From positions 253,752 through 317,751 of the forward strand of contig NZ_LMMR01000004.1 in assembly GCF_001422325.1 (NCBI RefSeq): a stretch of 64,000 bases of DNA, in the 5' to 3' direction. Made by a program: the position numbers and the translations under genes. The stretch is from Leifsonia sp. Leaf264 (GTDB lineage: Bacteria; Actinomycetota; Actinomycetes; Actinomycetales; Microbacteriaceae). The notes beneath the pieces were generated by a model. The model was given only the letters and a program-made list of their open reading frames with translations, had not been told where the DNA came from and did no database searches. This document shows, piece by piece, positions 53,476 to 63,047 of this stretch; position 1 is the stretch's first letter; the number at the start of each line of letters is the position of its first letter.

Positions 53476-54567
53476 GTGAAGCGGATCATCATCCTCGGCT
53501 CGACGGGCTCCATCGGAACGCAGGCTCTCGACGTCATCGGCGCCAACCGCGACAGGTTCGAGGTGGTGGGGCTCGCCGCCGGGTCGAACCGGTCCCTCGT
53601 GGCCGAGCAGGCCGCCGCCTTCGGCGTCGAACACACGGCGTTCGGCGAGGTGGAGGCGGAGCAGCTCGTGCGCACTGTCGACGCCGACGTCGTCATCAAC
53701 GGCATCACGGGCTCCATCGGACTCGGGCCCACCCTGGCCGCGCTCGAGTCGGGTCGTGTCCTCGCCCTCGCCAACAAGGAGTCGCTCATCGTGGGCGGCG
53801 AACTGGTGAAGGCCGTGGCGGCGCCGGGCCAGATCGTGCCGGTGGACTCCGAGCACTCGGCCATTGCCCAGGCCCTTCTGGCCGGCACGCCGTCCGAGGT
53901 GCGCCGCCTCGTGCTGACGGCATCCGGAGGCCCGTTCCGCGGTCGCAGCCGATCGGAGATGGCGGATGCCTCCCCTCGCGACGCCCTCGCCCACCCGACC
54001 TGGGACATGGGCCTCGTCGTCACCACCAACTCGGCCACCCTCGTCAACAAGGGCCTGGAGGTCATCGAGGCGCACCTGCTCTTCGACGTGCCGTACGACA
54101 GGATCGAGGTGACGGTGCATCCGCAGTCGGTCATCCACTCGATGGTGGAGTTCGCCGACGGTTCGACCATCGCGCAGGCGTCGCCCCCCGACATGCGGCT
54201 GCCCATCTCCCTCGGACTGGACTGGCCCAATCGCGTCGCCGGCGTCGGCGTTCCGCTCGACTGGACGCAGTCGCACAGCTGGACCTTCGCCCCGCTCGAT
54301 GAGGTGGCGTTCCCCGCCGTCGCGCTGGCCAAGAGGGTCGGACGTGCCGGCGGCACCTACCCCGCCGTCTTCAACGCCGCCAACGAGCAGGCCGTGCACG
54401 CCTTCCACGCCGGCCGGATCGGCTTCCTCGACATCGTCGACACCGTCGAGCGGGTCGTCGACGCCCACGCCCCGGAGTCGGGTGCCATCACCCGCGAGTC
54501 CCTGGCCCAGGCTGAGCTGAACGCCCGGGCAGCGGCGGATCGCATCATCGCCGGCCGAGCGGGCTGA
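53476..54567 (+). CDS. dxr: 1-deoxy-D-xylulose-5-phosphate reductoisomerase
   Basis: A 363-residue MEP-pathway enzyme converting DXP to MEP with NADPH (the fosmidomycin target). NADPH motif GSTGSIG at 8-14, [14 protein letters not shown], metal ligands in [22 protein letters not shown] and [12 protein letters not shown], then [13 protein letters not shown]. Full length. Start chosen from the leaderless -10. The final codons and stop (GCC GGC CGA GCG GGC TGA) lie within the first of four 15-bp tandem repeats. In many actinobacteria dxr, the rseP-like protease gene and ispG are neighbours; here other genes are interposed. Confidence 0.95.
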   Translation: MKRIIILGSTGSIGTQALDVIGANRDRFEVVGLAAGSNRSLVAEQAAAFGVEHTAFGEVEAEQLVRTVDADVVINGITGSIGLGPTLAALESGRVLALANKESLIVGGELVKAVAAPGQIVPVDSEHSAIAQALLAGTPSEVRRLVLTASGGPFRGRSRSEMADASPRDALAHPTWDMGLVVTTNSATLVNKGLEVIEAHLLFDVPYDRIEVTVHPQSVIHSMVEFADGSTIAQASPPDMRLPISLGLDWPNRVAGVGVPLDWTQSHSWTFAPLDEVAFPAVALAKRVGRAGGTYPAVFNAANEQAVHAFHAGRIGFLDIVDTVERVVDAHAPESGAITRESLAQAELNARAAADRIIAGRAG

Positions 54568-54612
54568 GGCCGAGCGGGCTGAGGCCGAGCGGGCTGAGGC
54601 CGAGCGAGCTGG
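54553..54612 (+). repeat. 15-bp tandem repeats over the dxr stop
   Basis: GGCCGAGCGGGCTGA at 54553-54567, 54568-54582 and 54583-54597, then a diverged copy from 54598. Each copy carries an in-frame TGA, so the dxr stop is present three times. Confidence 0.9.
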
Positions 54613-54627
54613 TTCGGGTCAGCAGGC

Positions 54628-55548
54628 TCAGCCTGCAGAGCGCACGGACTCCACGGTCGCACGCAGCGCCTCCGGCCACGGCGTCGCACGCACTCCGAGC
54701 AGTCGTTCCGTCTCCGTGGAGTCGATGACGAACGGCGTGCGGAACTGGTGGCTCGACGCCACGATCTCGCGGATCTCGCCGTTGACGAGGCCGATCGCCT
54801 TCAGCACGACCGTCGGATACGGACGGATGCGCCCCTGCGAACCCCAGCCGGCGTTCACCTCGGCGACGATGTCCGAGCGGGATCGCGGCTCGCCGCTCGG
54901 AACATGCCAGACGCGGCCCCACGCTCCGTCGTACTCGGTCGCGGCGATGAGAGTCGCGACGATGTCGGGCAGGTAGCTCCAGCTGTGCAGCGCGTCGGGA
55001 CCCCCGACGATGCTGGCCGTCTTCGACGCGAGCACGGGTGCGAAGAAGTCGCTGCCGAGGTGGGCGTTGCGCCCGGCGCCCGGCCCGAAGTAGTCGCTCG
55101 CGCGCACCTCGACGCCGCGGATCACTCCGCTCTCCGTGGCGCCGCGCACCAGCGCCCAACCGTCGCGGCGCACCATCCCCTTGGCCTCGGTGGTCGCCTC
55201 AGCAGTCGTCTCGCTCATCGGTCCATGCGGATCGCCGTAGGAGTAGAGGTTGCCCATGACGACGAGTGCGGCTCCGGATGCCGCAGCTGCGGCGACGGCG
55301 GCCTCGAAGATCGGCGGCCACAGCTGAGGCCACTGGTCGTAGCGCGGATTCGTCACCAGGAAGATCGTGTCGGCTCCATTCGCCGCGGCACCGAGGGACG
55401 CCGCATCCGACGCATCGGCGACGGCTGATTCCGCTCCGGGCACGGCCCTCCCGTCGCGCGTGGCGACCACGACGTCATCGCCGCGGGCCACGAGCTCCCG
55501 GGCGAGGAGCGAGCCGATCAGTCCGTGCCCCACGATGAGTCGACGCAT
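54628..55548 (-). CDS. NAD-dependent epimerase/dehydratase-like protein
   Basis: A 306-residue extended-SDR-type protein. The Rossmann motif is VGHGLIGSLLA near residue 5, and VVMGNLYSYGD near 108 occupies the active-site strand with its Tyr. The usual YxxxK is not clear (EAKGMVRRDGWAL follows), so it may be an atypical SDR binding NAD(P) without classical catalysis. DYFGPGAG and WHVPSGEP are typical of this actinobacterial group. The minus-strand TACGGT at 55555-55560 ends 6 bases before the ATG. It converges on dxr. Confidence 0.8.
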   Translation of the reverse strand: MRRLIVGHGLIGSLLARELVARGDDVVVATRDGRAVPGAESAVADASDAASLGAAANGADTIFLVTNPRYDQWPQLWPPIFEAAVAAAAASGAALVVMGNLYSYGDPHGPMSETTAEATTEAKGMVRRDGWALVRGATESGVIRGVEVRASDYFGPGAGRNAHLGSDFFAPVLASKTASIVGGPDALHSWSYLPDIVATLIAATEYDGAWGRVWHVPSGEPRSRSDIVAEVNAGWGSQGRIRPYPTVVLKAIGLVNGEIREIVASSHQFRTPFVIDSTETERLLGVRATPWPEALRATVESVRSAG

Positions 55549-55554
55549 CCGTCG

Positions 55555-55560
55555 ACCGTA
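55555..55560 (-). promoter_or_regulatory. -10 box of leaderless epimerase gene
   Basis: TACGGT on the minus strand, 6 bases before the ATG at 55548. Confidence 0.5.
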
Positions 55561-55607
55561 GCGAATGCACCCAGCCGGCCACCAGCCCCTTCCAAGCTTC
55601 ACGCGGC

Positions 55608-55613
55608 TACTCT
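55608..55613 (+). promoter_or_regulatory. -10 box of leaderless rseP
   Basis: TACTCT, 6 bases before the GTG at 55620. Confidence 0.5.
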
Positions 55614-55619
55614 GAGCGA

Positions 55620-57047
55620 GTGGAAACCGTGCTGCCCTTCATCCTCGGCGTCGTCATCGTGGCGCTGGGCCTCGCCGTCTCCATCGCGTTGCACGAGATC
55701 GGGCACCTGGTGCCGGCGAAGCTCTTCGGGGTCAAGGTCACGCAGTACATGATCGGCTTCGGCCCGACCATCTTCTCCAAGCGGCGCGGCGAGACCGAGT
55801 ACGGAGTCAAGGCGATCCCGTTCGGCGGGTACATCTCGATGATCGGCATGTTCCCGCCGCACAAGGGCGAGAAGGTGCGTGAGGGCGGCACCGGCTTCTT
55901 CCAGACCCTCGTGCAGGAGGGACGCACCGACTCCGGCCCGCTCACGGAGTCGTTCGACGACGCGATCGACGCCCGCGAGGCCGAGAAGAGCGGCTACTTC
56001 GGACGGATGGCGGCCGATGCCAGGGCCGCGAGCGCCGAGACCATCACCGAGGGCGACGAGCACCGCGCCTTCTACCTGCTTCCGGTGTGGAAGCGCATCA
56101 TCATCATGTTCGGCGGCCCGTTCATGAACCTCGTGATCGGCGTCGTGCTCTTCGGCGTGCTCCTCATGGGGTTCGGCACGGCCCAGGCCTCGACCACCAT
56201 CGGAAGCGTCTCCGCCTGCGTGCTGCCGGCGACCAGTGCGCGCCAGACCTGCGAGTCGAGCGATGCCGCATCGCCGGCGGCGGCCGCCGGCATCCGGCCC
56301 GGCGACAGGCTGGTCTCCATCGACGGTGAGCCCGTCACGAGCTGGGACGACTCCACGGCCGTCATCCGCGACTCGTCGGGCACCGCGCTCACGGTCGTCG
56401 TCGAGCGCGACGGTGCCGAGAAGACCCTGACCGTGACGCCGCTCTCGGCCGAGCGCTACGTCTACGACGCCGCGGGCAAGAACGTGCTCGACGCCGACGG
56501 CGAGCCCGAGACGGCGACCTACGGCTTCGTGGGGATCGGGCCGGCGAGCGAGCTCGTGCCCCAGCCGCCGACGGCGGTGCTCCCGGCCGTCGGCGACAAC
56601 ATCGCCGGGGTCGCCCACATCATCATCAACCTGCCTCAGCGCATGGTCGACATCGCCAACGCGGCCTTCGGGTCGGGGGAGCGCGATCCGAACGGCCCGA
56701 TCAGCGTCGTCGGAGTCGGCCGCGTCGCCGGGGAGATCGCGTCGATCGACACCATCCCGCTGCAGTCGAAGGCCGCCAGCCTCATCGGCCTGATCGCTTC
56801 GCTCAACATCGCCCTGTTCGTGTTCAACCTCGTGCCGCTGCTGCCGCTCGACGGCGGCCACATCGCCGGTGCGCTGTGGGAGGCGATCCGGAGGGGCTTC
56901 GCCAAGCTGCGCGGCCGGCCCGATCCCGGCCCCGTCGACATCGCCAAGCTGATGCCGCTCACCTTCGCCGTCGTGATCATCCTCGGCGGGATGAGCGTGC
57001 TCCTCGTCTACGCCGACATCGTCAAGCCCATCAACATCTTCGGCTGA
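55620..57047 (+). CDS. rseP: Site-2 zinc metalloprotease (RseP/Rip1 family)
   Basis: A 475-residue intramembrane protease (M50). The zinc motif HEIGH is H25-E26-H29 in the first helix, the third ligand is in NLVPLLPLDGGH near 405, and a PDZ domain (AAGIRPGDRLVSIDGEPV) lies near 220-245. It cuts membrane-bound anti-sigma factors and other single-pass proteins; Rip1 is the mycobacterial relative. An inserted acidic segment near 95-145 precedes helix 2. The start is set by the leaderless -10. A small hairpin (TCAGGG-ccag-CCCTGA, 57051-57066) after the stop may be a weak terminator. Confidence 0.93.
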   Translation: METVLPFILGVVIVALGLAVSIALHEIGHLVPAKLFGVKVTQYMIGFGPTIFSKRRGETEYGVKAIPFGGYISMIGMFPPHKGEKVREGGTGFFQTLVQEGRTDSGPLTESFDDAIDAREAEKSGYFGRMAADARAASAETITEGDEHRAFYLLPVWKRIIIMFGGPFMNLVIGVVLFGVLLMGFGTAQASTTIGSVSACVLPATSARQTCESSDAASPAAAAGIRPGDRLVSIDGEPVTSWDDSTAVIRDSSGTALTVVVERDGAEKTLTVTPLSAERYVYDAAGKNVLDADGEPETATYGFVGIGPASELVPQPPTAVLPAVGDNIAGVAHIIINLPQRMVDIANAAFGSGERDPNGPISVVGVGRVAGEIASIDTIPLQSKAASLIGLIASLNIALFVFNLVPLLPLDGGHIAGALWEAIRRGFAKLRGRPDPGPVDIAKLMPLTFAVVIILGGMSVLLVYADIVKPINIFG

Positions 57048-57116
57048 CGCTCAGGGCCAGCCCTGACTCTGTGCACCGGCGTGGTGTCGGCAGCGGCTCC
57101 GGGCACTCGCCGCCAG

Positions 57117-57122
57117 TAGGCT
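57117..57122 (+). promoter_or_regulatory. -10 box of leaderless membrane-protein gene
   Basis: TAGGCT, 7 bases before the ATG at 57130. Confidence 0.5.
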
Positions 57123-57129
57123 CGCCCGC

Positions 57130-60100
57130 ATGGCCTGGAGCGACGACGCCGCACGATACCTGCTCGACCCCACGATCTGTCCGCGCTGCGGAGCCTCCGT
57201 CGCCGGCGTGGCCGTGTGCCCCGCCTGCCGGGCCGACCTCGGGAGCGTGGCGGCGCGGAGCGCGTGGGACTGGTCGCAGAGGGCCGCCTTCGCGATCGAG
57301 CACCGCGCCACGTCGATCGCGGAGATCCCGGATGCCGTGCCGTCGCCAGCAGCAGCGCCGGTCGCAGCCGCACCGAGCGTCGCTGTCGCGACGGTTGCCT
57401 CCACCGTAGTCCGCGGCGCTCCGGCCCGCCCCGTCAACGCGCCCGTCGGGGCTGCGGCGGTCGGCTTCGACTCCCAGATCAGCCTGCAGTCCGTGCTCGC
57501 CGTCGCCGGAGCCGGCCTGGTCGCGGTCGCGGCGATAGTGTTCACCTTCCTCAACCCCGACCTCGGCTTCGGTGCTCGCACCATCATCATCGCCGTCATG
57601 ACGGCGGCGTTCCTCGGAGGCGCCTGGCTGCTGGCCCGGCGCGATCTCACCTTCTCCTCGGAGGCGATCGGCGGTCTCGGGATGGTGTTCGTCGCCCTCG
57701 ACGTCTGGGCGTTCTCCGAGCTCGCGCCGACGAGCGTGAGCGCCTGGTGGTTCGCAGCGCTCGGACTCCTCGTGGCATCCGGGACCATGATCGTCGTCGC
57801 CGGAATCGTGCGCGTGCGCACCTGGCTGTGGGCGGGAGTGATGGGACTGGCCGTCGTGCCGGCCTTCCTCGGGTACGCGGGCCACGAGCCAGGATGGGCG
57901 GTGGTCGGGCACCTCGGCGTCGGTTTCGCGGCGGTGGCGCTGCACGGGGTCGCTGCGCGCCTCCGCGGCAGGTTCGCCAGCGCACTCGAGACCGAGCGCA
58001 TCTCGCTCCAGGTGCTGCAACTGCTCGCCGTCGTCGTGGTCGTCGGACAGGCGCCGTACGTCGCGCTCTCGGGCTCCGCCGACACCGGCGCCGGCGCCGT
58101 CGGCGTTGCTGCCGCGTATGCGGGTCTCGCCGCCATCGCCGTCCTGAGCGCTCGCACAGGCATGCCGCGGTTCTGGAGTGCTGCCGCGGGAGTGCTGAGC
58201 GCCTCCGCCCTCGCGGTCCTGGTCCTGGCACCGGAGCTCGGAGACGGACGGTGGTGGCCCGCCCTCGTCCCGGCGGCCGGGGGAGTCGTGCTCGTCGCCA
58301 TCAGCGTCGTGCCGATGACGACATCAGTCGTTCGGATGCCGCTGCGCGCCGGCGCGCTCGTCACGACGCTGCTGTTCGCCGTACCCGCTGCGGCGATCGC
58401 ACTGGGCAGTGCCATCGCCGCCGTCGTCACCGTCACCGTCACCTCCGGCGTCCGGGATGCCAGCACCGCAGCCTCCGACCTCACGTTCCTGGACCTGTCG
58501 ATCGACGGCTTCGCCTTCGAGCAGCTGGCGGCCGTGCTCGGCCTGATCGCCGTCGGAGTCGCGATCTGGGCCGCTGCCCGTCTGAGCAGGGCCGAGGCCT
58601 GGCCGTTCCGGACCGATGCGCCCGTACTCGCCCGCTGGATCGCGTCGATCGGCGTCATCACGTTCCCGACCTGGTCGCCACTGCTGCCGTGGGCGCAGGT
58701 CGCGTCGGCACTCGCCCTGGCCGCCGCGGCCGGAGCCGTGCTCGTCCTCCTCCCGCGGATGCGGGACTCGCGGCTCGCGCTGCGACTGCCGGGGATCGTC
58801 GGCGCCCACACGGTGCTGGTGCTCGCCGTCGTCCTGTCCTGGTCGGACCAGGTCCTGACGGTCGTGGCCGGAACCGTCGCCTCCGCACTCGCCGTGCTGA
58901 TCGCCCACACAGTGCCGGTGAGGCTGCGACCGGCGCACATGGGCGTCGGGTTCGCCTACGCCCTCGTCGTCACGGCTCTGGCTCTCGACCTCGCCGGCCT
59001 CGACACGATCCCCGTCCTCTGCCTCACCACCACGGTCGCCGCGCTGGCCGCTCTCGCCGCCACCCTGACGCGCTGGCTCCGACCTGGGACCTGGTACGCG
59101 GTCCTCATCGTCACGAGCGTGCCGTTCCTCATCGGCATAGCCGGCGTCGTGCAGGAGCGGAGCGCCTGGACCGCGCTCTCGACCGGGGTCACGGCGTTGC
59201 TCGCGCTCGCCCTCACCACGACGCGCCGGCCGGGCCTCACCGTCATCGTGCGAGCCATCGCAGCCGCCGTCATCGTCCCGGCGCTCGCCGTGGTCGTCGT
59301 CTGCCTGTGTGCTGCGCTGCTCCCGACCAGCGGTTCGCCCGTCGCTCTGCCGATCATCGCCGTGATCGTCGCCGCGGTGCTCCCGAGCACCGGCGTCATC
59401 CAGGGCGCGCTCGAGAACGCCGGCTCGCCCCGCCGGGAGGCCCGTGCGGTGCGGCTCGCCATCGAGGGCTCGGCACTGCTCACCGGAGCACTGGCCGTGC
59501 TCATCGCCCTGGTCGGGGTCGCCGGACTCGAGACGGCGTTCGTGGTGCTGCTCGTCATCGGGATCGGCGCAGCAGCGACCGGGCTCTGGGTGCGCCGCTA
59601 CGGCTGGTGGATCGCGGCGGCGGCCTGGACCGGGGCGCTGTGGTGCCGCTGGGCCATCGCCGGAATCGACGTCATCGAACCGTACGTGCTGCCGCCGGCG
59701 ATCGTGGCGGCCCTCGTCGGCACGATCCTTGTCGCCCGCGGTCGGCGCGGGGTGCCGTTGGCGACGACGGGCTTCGCCAGTGCCGTCGTCCCGTCCCTCG
59801 CCGCTCTCGCCGTCGCGGGTTCAGGACCCGACGCGGCCTTCCCCTGGCGCACCGCGGCACTGCTCGGCGCCGCGGTGCTGCTGCTCGTGTTCGTGGTCCT
59901 CGTCACCCGTCCCGTCGGAGAACCCGGCACCAGGCTCTCCTCACTCGGCCTCCCCGTGGCCGTGATCGCCATCGCGGCCGCCGGGGCGGGTGCCGTGCAG
60001 GGCATCCGCTACGGTCTCGAGCTCGATCCGCCACCCGGTGCCGGTGCCGCGCAGCTCATGCTCCTGGTGCTGGGCTACGCCGTTGCGGCCTGCCTGCTGT

Positions 60101-60882
60101 CCGGGGCGTCGGGCCGGCTCCTGGTGCGCTCGGGCAGGCTCTCGCGCTGGGTCTACGCGGCGGCATCCGTCTACCTCGCCGTCGGTCCGATGGCTGCAGT
60201 GAGGCCGGATGCCTTCTCGATCTGGACGCTCTGGACCCTCGCCATGCTCCTGCTGGTGCTCGTCGTGGTCGCGGCCGCCCGGGCCCGCTCGCATGCGACC
60301 ACGCTGCCTCCGGTCTGGTTCCTGTGGTTCGTGGCGTGGTGCACCGCAGTCGCGTCGTGGAGTGAGCGCGAGATCCTGCGCGTCGAGGGCTACTCGGTCC
60401 CGCTCGGCCTCGCGTTGCTGCTGGCCGGAGTCGTGGCCATGCGGCCGACGGACGGAGCGCCCGAGGCGCCCGCACCAGCATCACCCGGCGCCCGCGTCAG
60501 CCTGAACTCCTGGCCGATGGGTTTCAGCGGATCGTGGCGTCTGCTCGGTCCCGGTCTCGTCGTGCTCCTGGTGCCGTCTATGCTCGCGACCGTCACGGAC
60601 CCGACAACGTGGCGCGCCATCCTGGTGATAGCCATCGCCCTGGTGGCGATCCTCATCGGGGCACGGCGCAGGCTGGCCGCCCCGTTCATCATCGGACTCG
60701 TGGTGCTCCCGGTCGAGAACGTGCTGGTCTTCGCCGTCCAGCTCGGTCGCGACATCCAGTCGCTGCCGTGGTGGATCACCCTGGCGACGGCCGGTGCCGT
60801 ACTCCTCGTGATCGCCGTGGGCTCCGAGCGGCGAGCCGGCGCCGACAAGGGCGTGGCCGCGCGCCTGCGCGACCTCACCTGA
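57130..60882 (+). CDS. Giant polytopic membrane protein with N-terminal zinc ribbon (SCO7613-like)
   Basis: A 1250-residue protein. Residues 16-36 form a four-Cys zinc ribbon (CPRCGASVAGVAVCPACRAD), followed by an Ala/Val-rich linker, and residues about 115-1240 contain some thirty hydrophobic segments with short loops and almost no charged motif. It resembles the actinobacterial family labelled SCO7613 C-terminal membrane proteins, for which I know of no function. There is no ATP-binding, glycosyltransferase or transporter motif that I can see. It stands between rseP and ispG with its own leaderless promoter and converges on the thiolase gene. Confidence 0.8.
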   Translation: MAWSDDAARYLLDPTICPRCGASVAGVAVCPACRADLGSVAARSAWDWSQRAAFAIEHRATSIAEIPDAVPSPAAAPVAAAPSVAVATVASTVVRGAPARPVNAPVGAAAVGFDSQISLQSVLAVAGAGLVAVAAIVFTFLNPDLGFGARTIIIAVMTAAFLGGAWLLARRDLTFSSEAIGGLGMVFVALDVWAFSELAPTSVSAWWFAALGLLVASGTMIVVAGIVRVRTWLWAGVMGLAVVPAFLGYAGHEPGWAVVGHLGVGFAAVALHGVAARLRGRFASALETERISLQVLQLLAVVVVVGQAPYVALSGSADTGAGAVGVAAAYAGLAAIAVLSARTGMPRFWSAAAGVLSASALAVLVLAPELGDGRWWPALVPAAGGVVLVAISVVPMTTSVVRMPLRAGALVTTLLFAVPAAAIALGSAIAAVVTVTVTSGVRDASTAASDLTFLDLSIDGFAFEQLAAVLGLIAVGVAIWAAARLSRAEAWPFRTDAPVLARWIASIGVITFPTWSPLLPWAQVASALALAAAAGAVLVLLPRMRDSRLALRLPGIVGAHTVLVLAVVLSWSDQVLTVVAGTVASALAVLIAHTVPVRLRPAHMGVGFAYALVVTALALDLAGLDTIPVLCLTTTVAALAALAATLTRWLRPGTWYAVLIVTSVPFLIGIAGVVQERSAWTALSTGVTALLALALTTTRRPGLTVIVRAIAAAVIVPALAVVVVCLCAALLPTSGSPVALPIIAVIVAAVLPSTGVIQGALENAGSPRREARAVRLAIEGSALLTGALAVLIALVGVAGLETAFVVLLVIGIGAAATGLWVRRYGWWIAAAAWTGALWCRWAIAGIDVIEPYVLPPAIVAALVGTILVARGRRGVPLATTGFASAVVPSLAALAVAGSGPDAAFPWRTAALLGAAVLLLVFVVLVTRPVGEPGTRLSSLGLPVAVIAIAAAGAGAVQGIRYGLELDPPPGAGAAQLMLLVLGYAVAACLLSGASGRLLVRSGRLSRWVYAAASVYLAVGPMAAVRPDAFSIWTLWTLAMLLLVLVVVAAARARSHATTLPPVWFLWFVAWCTAVASWSEREILRVEGYSVPLGLALLLAGVVAMRPTDGAPEAPAPASPGARVSLNSWPMGFSGSWRLLGPGLVVLLVPSMLATVTDPTTWRAILVIAIALVAILIGARRRLAAPFIIGLVVLPVENVLVFAVQLGRDIQSLPWWITLATAGAVLLVIAVGSERRAGADKGVAARLRDLT

Positions 60883-60934
60883 GTCCGGCCGCCGGCGGTC
60901 GATCAGTCGGCCTCGCGCCGCCGGCGTTCGGCGA

Positions 60935-62119
60935 TCAGCGCGACAGCAGCAGCGCGTCGCCCTGACCGCCGCCTCCGCAGAGGGCGACGGCGGCACGCCC
61001 GGAGCCGCGACGAGCGAGCTCGTGAGCGGCGTGCAGGGCGAGGCGTGCTCCGGAGGCGCCGATCGGGTGCCCGAGCGCTATGGCACCGCCGTGAACGTTG
61101 ACCACCTCGGCGTCGATGCCGAGGTCGCGCGTCGACTGCACGGCGACAGCCGCGAAGGCCTCGTTGATCTCGACGAGGTCGAGCTGCGACGCGTCCCAGC
61201 CCTGGCGGGAGAGGGCGGCGGCGATGGCGTTCGACGGCTGCGAGTGCAGGGAGTTGTCAGGGCCGGCCACGTGGCCCGACGCCTCGATCACGGCGAGCCA
61301 GCTGAGGCCGTGCGCCTCCGCATAGTCGCGGCTCGCCACGACGAGAGCGCTCGCTCCGTCGGAGAGCGGCGAGGAGTTGCCGGCCGTGATCGTGCCGTCG
61401 GAGGCGAAAGCCGGGCGCAGGGCCGCGAGCGACTCGACGGTCGAACCGGGCCTGACGCCCTCGTCGCTGGTGACGACGACGGGGTCGCCCTTGCGCTGCG
61501 GAACGCTGACCGCGACGATCTCGTCATCGAAGACGCCCGCCTCGGCGGCGGCTCCGGCGCGCTGGTGCGAGGCTGCCGCCACGGCGTCCTGGTCGGTGCG
61601 GCTGATCGCCAGCGGGCCGTTGTGCTGCTCGGTCGATGCGCCCATCGAGACCTTGTCGAAGGCATCCGTCAGTCCGTCGAAGGCGGCGTGGTCGATCATC
61701 GTGACGTCGCCGTAGGCCCAGCCGCGACGCGATCCCGGCAGCAGGTGCGGTGCGTTGGTCATGGATTCCTGGCCTCCGGCCACGACCACGGATGCCTCTC
61801 CCAACCGGATCAGCCTGGCGGCGTCGATCACGGCGGCGAGGCCGGACAGGCACACCTTGTTGAGCGTCATGGCCGGCACGCGCCACGGGATCCCCGCCGC
61901 GACGGCGCTCTGCTTGGCCGGGTTCTGGCCGGCACCCGCCTGCAGCACCTGGCCCATCAGCACCTGGTCGATGTCGTTCACGTCGACGCCTGACTTCTCG
62001 ATGGCATCGCGGATGGCGATGGTGCCCAGCTGAACCGCCGACAGGGCGGCGAACTGGCCGTTCACCCGGCCCTGCGGGGTACGCGAACCGGACAGGATGA
62101 CGACCTGGGTCGTGCTCAT
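60935..62119 (-). CDS. Acetyl-CoA C-acetyltransferase (thiolase)
   Basis: A 394-residue thiolase joining or cleaving acetyl-CoA units. The nucleophile is C90 in LNKVCLSGLAAV; the second set is EINEAFAAVAVQ near 330, NVHGGAIALGHPIGASGAR near 350 and the base Cys in ALCGGGGQGDALLL. Length and motifs fit a biosynthetic-type, PhaA/AtoB-like enzyme. AAGGAG lies about 9 bases before the ATG; the longer frame is rejected. It stands alone on the minus strand; the 52 bases to the convergent stop are rich in CCGCCGGCG palindromes that may act as a terminator. Confidence 0.93.
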   Translation of the reverse strand: MSTTQVVILSGSRTPQGRVNGQFAALSAVQLGTIAIRDAIEKSGVDVNDIDQVLMGQVLQAGAGQNPAKQSAVAAGIPWRVPAMTLNKVCLSGLAAVIDAARLIRLGEASVVVAGGQESMTNAPHLLPGSRRGWAYGDVTMIDHAAFDGLTDAFDKVSMGASTEQHNGPLAISRTDQDAVAAASHQRAGAAAEAGVFDDEIVAVSVPQRKGDPVVVTSDEGVRPGSTVESLAALRPAFASDGTITAGNSSPLSDGASALVVASRDYAEAHGLSWLAVIEASGHVAGPDNSLHSQPSNAIAAALSRQGWDASQLDLVEINEAFAAVAVQSTRDLGIDAEVVNVHGGAIALGHPIGASGARLALHAAHELARRGSGRAAVALCGGGGQGDALLLSR

Positions 62120-62258
62120 GAATCGCAACTCCTTCGTTGTGAGGCCAGCGGCGGCCTCCTTCGACGATAACGCGCCGTGCGCACGGATCGTCTCCGCTCT
62201 GCCATCATTCATCGACGGATGCGGCTCGGTCGCGATCCGCTGACGAAGGGGATGGCGC

Positions 62259-62984
62259 GTGCCTGTACTGCGGACACTGATGCTCGGCACGATCGCGGCG
62301 GTGGCACTGGCCACCCTGGTCGGGTGCGGCGGCGGCAGTGGTGCGGAGCAGACGGGGTCGCCCGAAGCCGTCCCTGCGCCCCTGCCGACGGCGACGAGCA
62401 CCCCGACGCCGGAGCCGACGGTCGCCGACCCGCTCGAGAGCGTCGTGGCCCTCGTCGCGAGGCCCACGGTGCTCGAACTGCGCTCGGCCGATGACTCCGT
62501 CGTCGCCGAGATCGACTACCTGGGCGCTGCAGCAGACGCCGTCGCGACCCTGACCGGCCTGTTCGGCACCGACCCGGTGGACGAGGCCTATCCGGCGACC
62601 AGCCATGCTCCGGCCGGCGTCCTGCACAGCTGGGGCTCCGTCACCATCGACGAACGCCAGTACGACGAGGCCATGCGCACCGAGAAGGGGCTGCAGGGCA
62701 GTCTCGTCTGGCCGAACCTCGCCGTGTACTTCGATGCGGCCGACAACGGCGGCGTCGCTCTGACCACGGCGCAGGGCTACGCAGCCGGCGACGCCTGGGA
62801 GACCGTCGCGGCGGCATCCGACGTCACGGCGAATCCGTCCGAGTGCACGGGGCCCGCGGCCGAGCTGGCCGACGATCCCGTGCAGCCGACGCAGATCGCC
62901 GTCGTGCTGGCGCATGAGCCCGGCGCGGAATCCGTGCTCTCCGTCGCCGCCCCTTTGCCGTTCTACGTCGACGGCTGCGTCTAG
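62259..62984 (+). CDS. Putative lipoprotein
   Basis: A 241-residue protein with a short basic start, a hydrophobic helix and a lipobox: LRTLMLGTIAAVALATLVGC, lipidation Cys at about 24. A Pro/Thr-rich tether follows (VPAPLPTATSTPTPEPTVADP). The remainder (about 60-241) has no motif I recognise; it has the mixed beta pattern of small extracytoplasmic domains and one Cys pair (ECTGPAAE and DGCV). GAAGGGG is about 7 bases before the GTG. It lies just upstream of ispG but with no evident link to isoprenoid synthesis. Confidence 0.75.
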   Translation: MPVLRTLMLGTIAAVALATLVGCGGGSGAEQTGSPEAVPAPLPTATSTPTPEPTVADPLESVVALVARPTVLELRSADDSVVAEIDYLGAAADAVATLTGLFGTDPVDEAYPATSHAPAGVLHSWGSVTIDERQYDEAMRTEKGLQGSLVWPNLAVYFDAADNGGVALTTAQGYAAGDAWETVAAASDVTANPSECTGPAAELADDPVQPTQIAVVLAHEPGAESVLSVAAPLPFYVDGCV

Positions 62985-63035
62985 CCTCCGGCGCCGGGAA
63001 TGCCGGCATCGAGCCGGTGTCCAGCGAGCCCCGCG

Positions 63036-63041
63036 TAGGAT
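63036..63041 (+). promoter_or_regulatory. -10 box of leaderless ispG
   Basis: TAGGAT, 6 bases before the GTG at 63048. Confidence 0.6.
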
Positions 63042-63047
63042 TGCATC

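Noticed and set aside
57051-57066. Strong terminator after rseP
   Set aside because: The stem is only 6 bp and lacks a T-tract, so I mention it in the rseP entry without listing it.
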